This document shows positions 62,416 to 64,000 of a DNA stretch of 64,000 bases, piece by piece; positions within the stretch are counted from its first letter, which is position 1; each line of letters starts with the position of its first letter. Origin of the DNA: Halobiforma lacisalsi AJ5 (GTDB lineage Archaea; Halobacteriota; Halobacteria; Halobacteriales; Natrialbaceae); contig NZ_CP019285.1 of NCBI RefSeq assembly GCF_000226975.2, positions 1,488,001 to 1,552,000 of the forward strand, read 5' to 3'. The notes below the pieces were generated by a model. That model searched no databases, had not been told where the DNA came from, and saw nothing but the letters and a program-made list of their open reading frames with translations. The position numbers and the translations under genes are program-made.

Positions 62416-62470
62416 ATTCAGCGGACGTCAAGATCCGAAAGTCACGCTATACAGCGGAACTTCGGTCCCG
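62416..62470 (+). repeat. ORB-like boxes 8 and 9, degenerate
   Basis: attcagcggacgtcaagatc (62416) and tatacagcggaacttcggtc (62449) keep the core and the 31-33-bp period but lack the G-run. They lie just before the orc1 start and could also take part in autoregulation of orc1. Confidence 0.65.
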
Positions 62471-62510
62471 AACGCTTAAGTTGAACCCGCGAAACGGTAC
62501 TCGTATCTGA

Positions 62511-63710
62511 ATGTCGGATTCGATGGACTATTTCGGGAGCGAGAACGAGATCTTCCGGAACAAGGAACTCCTGCAGGTCTCCCATCTCCCCGACGGCGAC
62601 CGTATCATCGGCCGCGAGGACGAACTGTCGAACCTCGCGAACGCGATCAAACCGGCGACGCGGGGCAACACGCCCAACAACGTGCTCGTCTACGGCAAGA
62701 CGGGGACCGGCAAATCGCTGTGCTCGAAGTTCATCACGACACAGGCCGTCGAACGGGCAGAGCGCAACGACGTGTCGATCGGCGTCGCCTACGTCGACTG
62801 CCTTCAGGAGTCGACCGAGACCCAGGCCGTCCAGTCCGCCGGCCACCAGCTCAACGACGATCCCGAGACCGACATCTCGATCCCCCACTCGGGGTTGAGC
62901 ACGTCGGAGTACTACCGGCGGCTGTGGCGGATCATCGATACCCGCTACGACGTTGCCCTCATTATCCTCGATGAGGTCGACAAGATCGAGGACGACGACA
63001 TCCTGATGCAACTCTCGAGGGCCGTCGAGTCCGGCAAACTCACCTCGAGCACCGTTGGAGTCATCGGCATTTCGAACAAGGTCCGGTACAAGGATTCGCT
63101 GGACGAGCGAATCAAATCGAGCCTCTGTGAACGCGAGTACGTCTTTTCGCCGTACGACGCGACCCAGATACGGGAGATCCTGCGGTCGCGCTCGGACGCG
63201 TTCCACGAGGGCGTCCTCGAGGACGGCGTCGTCCCCCGCGTCGCGGCGCTCGCTGCCCGGGAACACGGCGACGCGCGAAAGGCGATCGACATCCTCCGCT
63301 TTGCCGGCGAGATCGCCGAGGAGAACGACCTCGAGACGGTCACCGAGGGCTGCGTCGATCAGGCCCACGAGCGCGAGGAGACAAGCCGGCTGGCGGAACT
63401 GATCTCCAAGAGTCCCAGCCACGCGAAACTCGTGCTCGAGGCGATGGCGCTGTTGACCCAGCAGAAGGAGGGCGACGACGCGCCCGTGACGACCAACGAG
63501 GCCTACGATCTCTACAAGCGCCTCTGCGAGCGGGACCAGTCCGACCACCTGAAACTGCGCCGGGTTCGGGACATCCTCTCGGAACTCGAGTTCCTTTCGA
63601 TCATCGAACAGGAGCGCAAGTGGGCCGGCAAGGGGAAGGGTAACTACATGGAAAACCGGCTGATCGACGATCCGGCGGTTATCCTCGCGGCCTGTAACGA
63701 GTCGGAGTGA
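62511..63710 (+). CDS. orc1: Replication initiator Orc1/Cdc6
   Basis: The protein has 399 residues of AAA+ type. Walker A is GKTGTGKSLC at 62-71, Walker B is LIILDEVDKIEDDD, and sensor regions follow (GVIGISNKVRYKDSLDERIKSS). The C-terminal part is a winged helix (TNEAYDLYKRLCER, RDILSELEFLSI) that contacts ORB DNA. It binds the adjacent boxes and loads MCM. The start at 62511 is 40 bp after the last ORB-like box. It is one of probably several Orc proteins in this genome. Confidence 0.96.
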   Translation: MSDSMDYFGSENEIFRNKELLQVSHLPDGDRIIGREDELSNLANAIKPATRGNTPNNVLVYGKTGTGKSLCSKFITTQAVERAERNDVSIGVAYVDCLQESTETQAVQSAGHQLNDDPETDISIPHSGLSTSEYYRRLWRIIDTRYDVALIILDEVDKIEDDDILMQLSRAVESGKLTSSTVGVIGISNKVRYKDSLDERIKSSLCEREYVFSPYDATQIREILRSRSDAFHEGVLEDGVVPRVAALAAREHGDARKAIDILRFAGEIAEENDLETVTEGCVDQAHEREETSRLAELISKSPSHAKLVLEAMALLTQQKEGDDAPVTTNEAYDLYKRLCERDQSDHLKLRRVRDILSELEFLSIIEQERKWAGKGKGNYMENRLIDDPAVILAACNESE

Positions 63711-63722
63711 TCCCAGGTCGGG

Positions 63723-63998
63723 TCAGAGGAACTCGCGAACCTCCGAGTACCACATGTCGTGGTAGTCGACGTGGCCCACCCGCCGGGCGATGGCTACTGC
63801 GAGGACGTGCCAGCAGAGGTCCGTCGGATCCTCCGCGTCGAGGTTGTATTCGCTGTCCTTGCAGGTACAGCCGCCGCCCTCGACGATGTACTCGTCCTCG
63901 TAGCCCACGACGATGGTGAAATCGCGATAGGTCTTGACCCGGTTCTCGCTGACGGCGTCGATCGCCCGAATACCCCGGTCCCCGTGCAGGCGGGAGAT
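63723..63998 (-). CDS. SWIM zinc-finger protein (5' partial)
   Basis: The frame is open to the window end, so the N-terminus is missing; GTG 63908 is internal. About 91 residues are visible. The zinc site is CTCKD with the later DLCWHVLAVAIA, the CxCx(n)CxH pattern of SWIM domains. It is convergent with orc1 with 12 bp between the stops. Small SWIM proteins in haloarchaea have no proven role. DNA or protein binding is typical of the fold. Confidence 0.8.
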   Translation of the reverse strand: MSRLHGDRGIRAIDAVSENRVKTYRDFTIVVGYEDEYIVEGGGCTCKDSEYNLDAEDPTDLCWHVLAVAIARRVGHVDYHDMWYSEVREFL

Positions 63999-64000
63999 CT

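Larger units (their letters stand above)
61670..62510. other. Replication origin region (oriC-like) upstream of orc1/cdc6
   Basis: No gene is supported in these 841 bp. It holds one inverted ORB-like box (61762), an AT-richer stretch at about 61800-61920 (attataactcatattaat; tgttaaattcc) that may be the duplex unwinding element, and a cluster of direct ORB-like boxes from 62083 to 62470. The boxes share tacagcgg followed by a G-run, as in archaeal origin recognition boxes that bind Orc1/Cdc6. The orc1/cdc6 gene starts 40 bp downstream of the last box. This layout matches haloarchaeal main origins. Confidence 0.85.

Noticed and set aside
62083-62470. CRISPR array
   Set aside because: Repeats of about 20 bp recur each 31 bp, which leaves only about 10 bp between them. 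The repeats are degenerate, there are no cas genes, and the cluster lies directly upstream of orc1. Origin boxes explain it.
1-64000. tRNA and rRNA genes
   Set aside because: No cloverleaf-like sequence or rRNA segment was recognised in the intergenic regions read by eye. A covariance search could still find one.

Overview
This 64 kb window is chromosomal DNA of an extremely halophilic archaeon. The signs are high GC (roughly two thirds, by eye), strongly acidic predicted proteins, archaeal information-processing genes (aIF2 gamma, Rpo7, Spt4, S19e, ABCE1/RLI, Orc1/Cdc6, class I LysRS), TATA boxes about 27 bp upstream of start codons (leaderless mRNAs), and many small haloarchaea-only families. 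A rhodopsin that matches my memory of Haloterrigena deltarhodopsin suggests Natrialbaceae, but this placement is an inference.

Layout. 1-4.2 kb: a translation/transcription operon (aIF2 gamma, PIN protein, Rpo7, Spt4, dephospho-CoA kinase), then a geranylgeranyl-reductase-type flavoprotein. 4.2-14.2 kb: MATE exporter, YgfZ/GcvT-like protein, small regulators, a DAACS symporter, the heme-binding PitA fusion, a PadR regulator and a formyltransferase-like protein. 14.4-20.1 kb (minus strand): a PDZ site-2 protease, lysS and pyrH (4-nt overlap), and a CapA-like protein. 20.2-30 kb: MobB/MoaE fusion, a second M50 protease, thiL, rps19e, PDCD5 protein, PP-loop ATPase, HAD hydrolase, sppA with a secreted partner, and hisS. 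30.5-41.6 kb: Bat/HTH_10 regulator, sulfatase, BtuF-like protein, SDR, universal stress protein, two tandem M32 carboxypeptidases, a palindromic MITE-like element and an M20 peptidase.

41.7-49.2 kb is the most unusual part. A globin-coupled aerotaxis transducer (HemAT) is divergent from a PIN-KH ATPase. The 3' end of the ATPase gene, a complete proton-pump rhodopsin gene and the 5' part of a divergent membrane-protein gene form a unit of about 1.9 kb present twice in direct tandem. The copies are identical to the eye apart from a 9-bp indel. Inside each unit, the last 96 bp of the ATPase gene recurs as shorter, decaying copies with T-tract spacers. The result is two intact rhodopsin genes, a truncated chimeric membrane-protein gene and an orphan ATPase tail.

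49.2-61.7 kb: paired YdjM-like membrane proteins, a small HTH regulator, an acyl-CoA synthetase, an EMC6-like protein, ABCE1, archaemetzincin, a UPF0146 protein, a HAD hydrolase, a response regulator, a FAD-Rieske fusion, a glycerophosphodiesterase and hisH. 61.7-63.7 kb: a replication origin candidate. It has one inverted and nine direct ORB-like boxes at about 31-bp spacing around an AT-richer stretch, directly upstream of orc1/cdc6. A partial SWIM zinc-finger gene closes the window.
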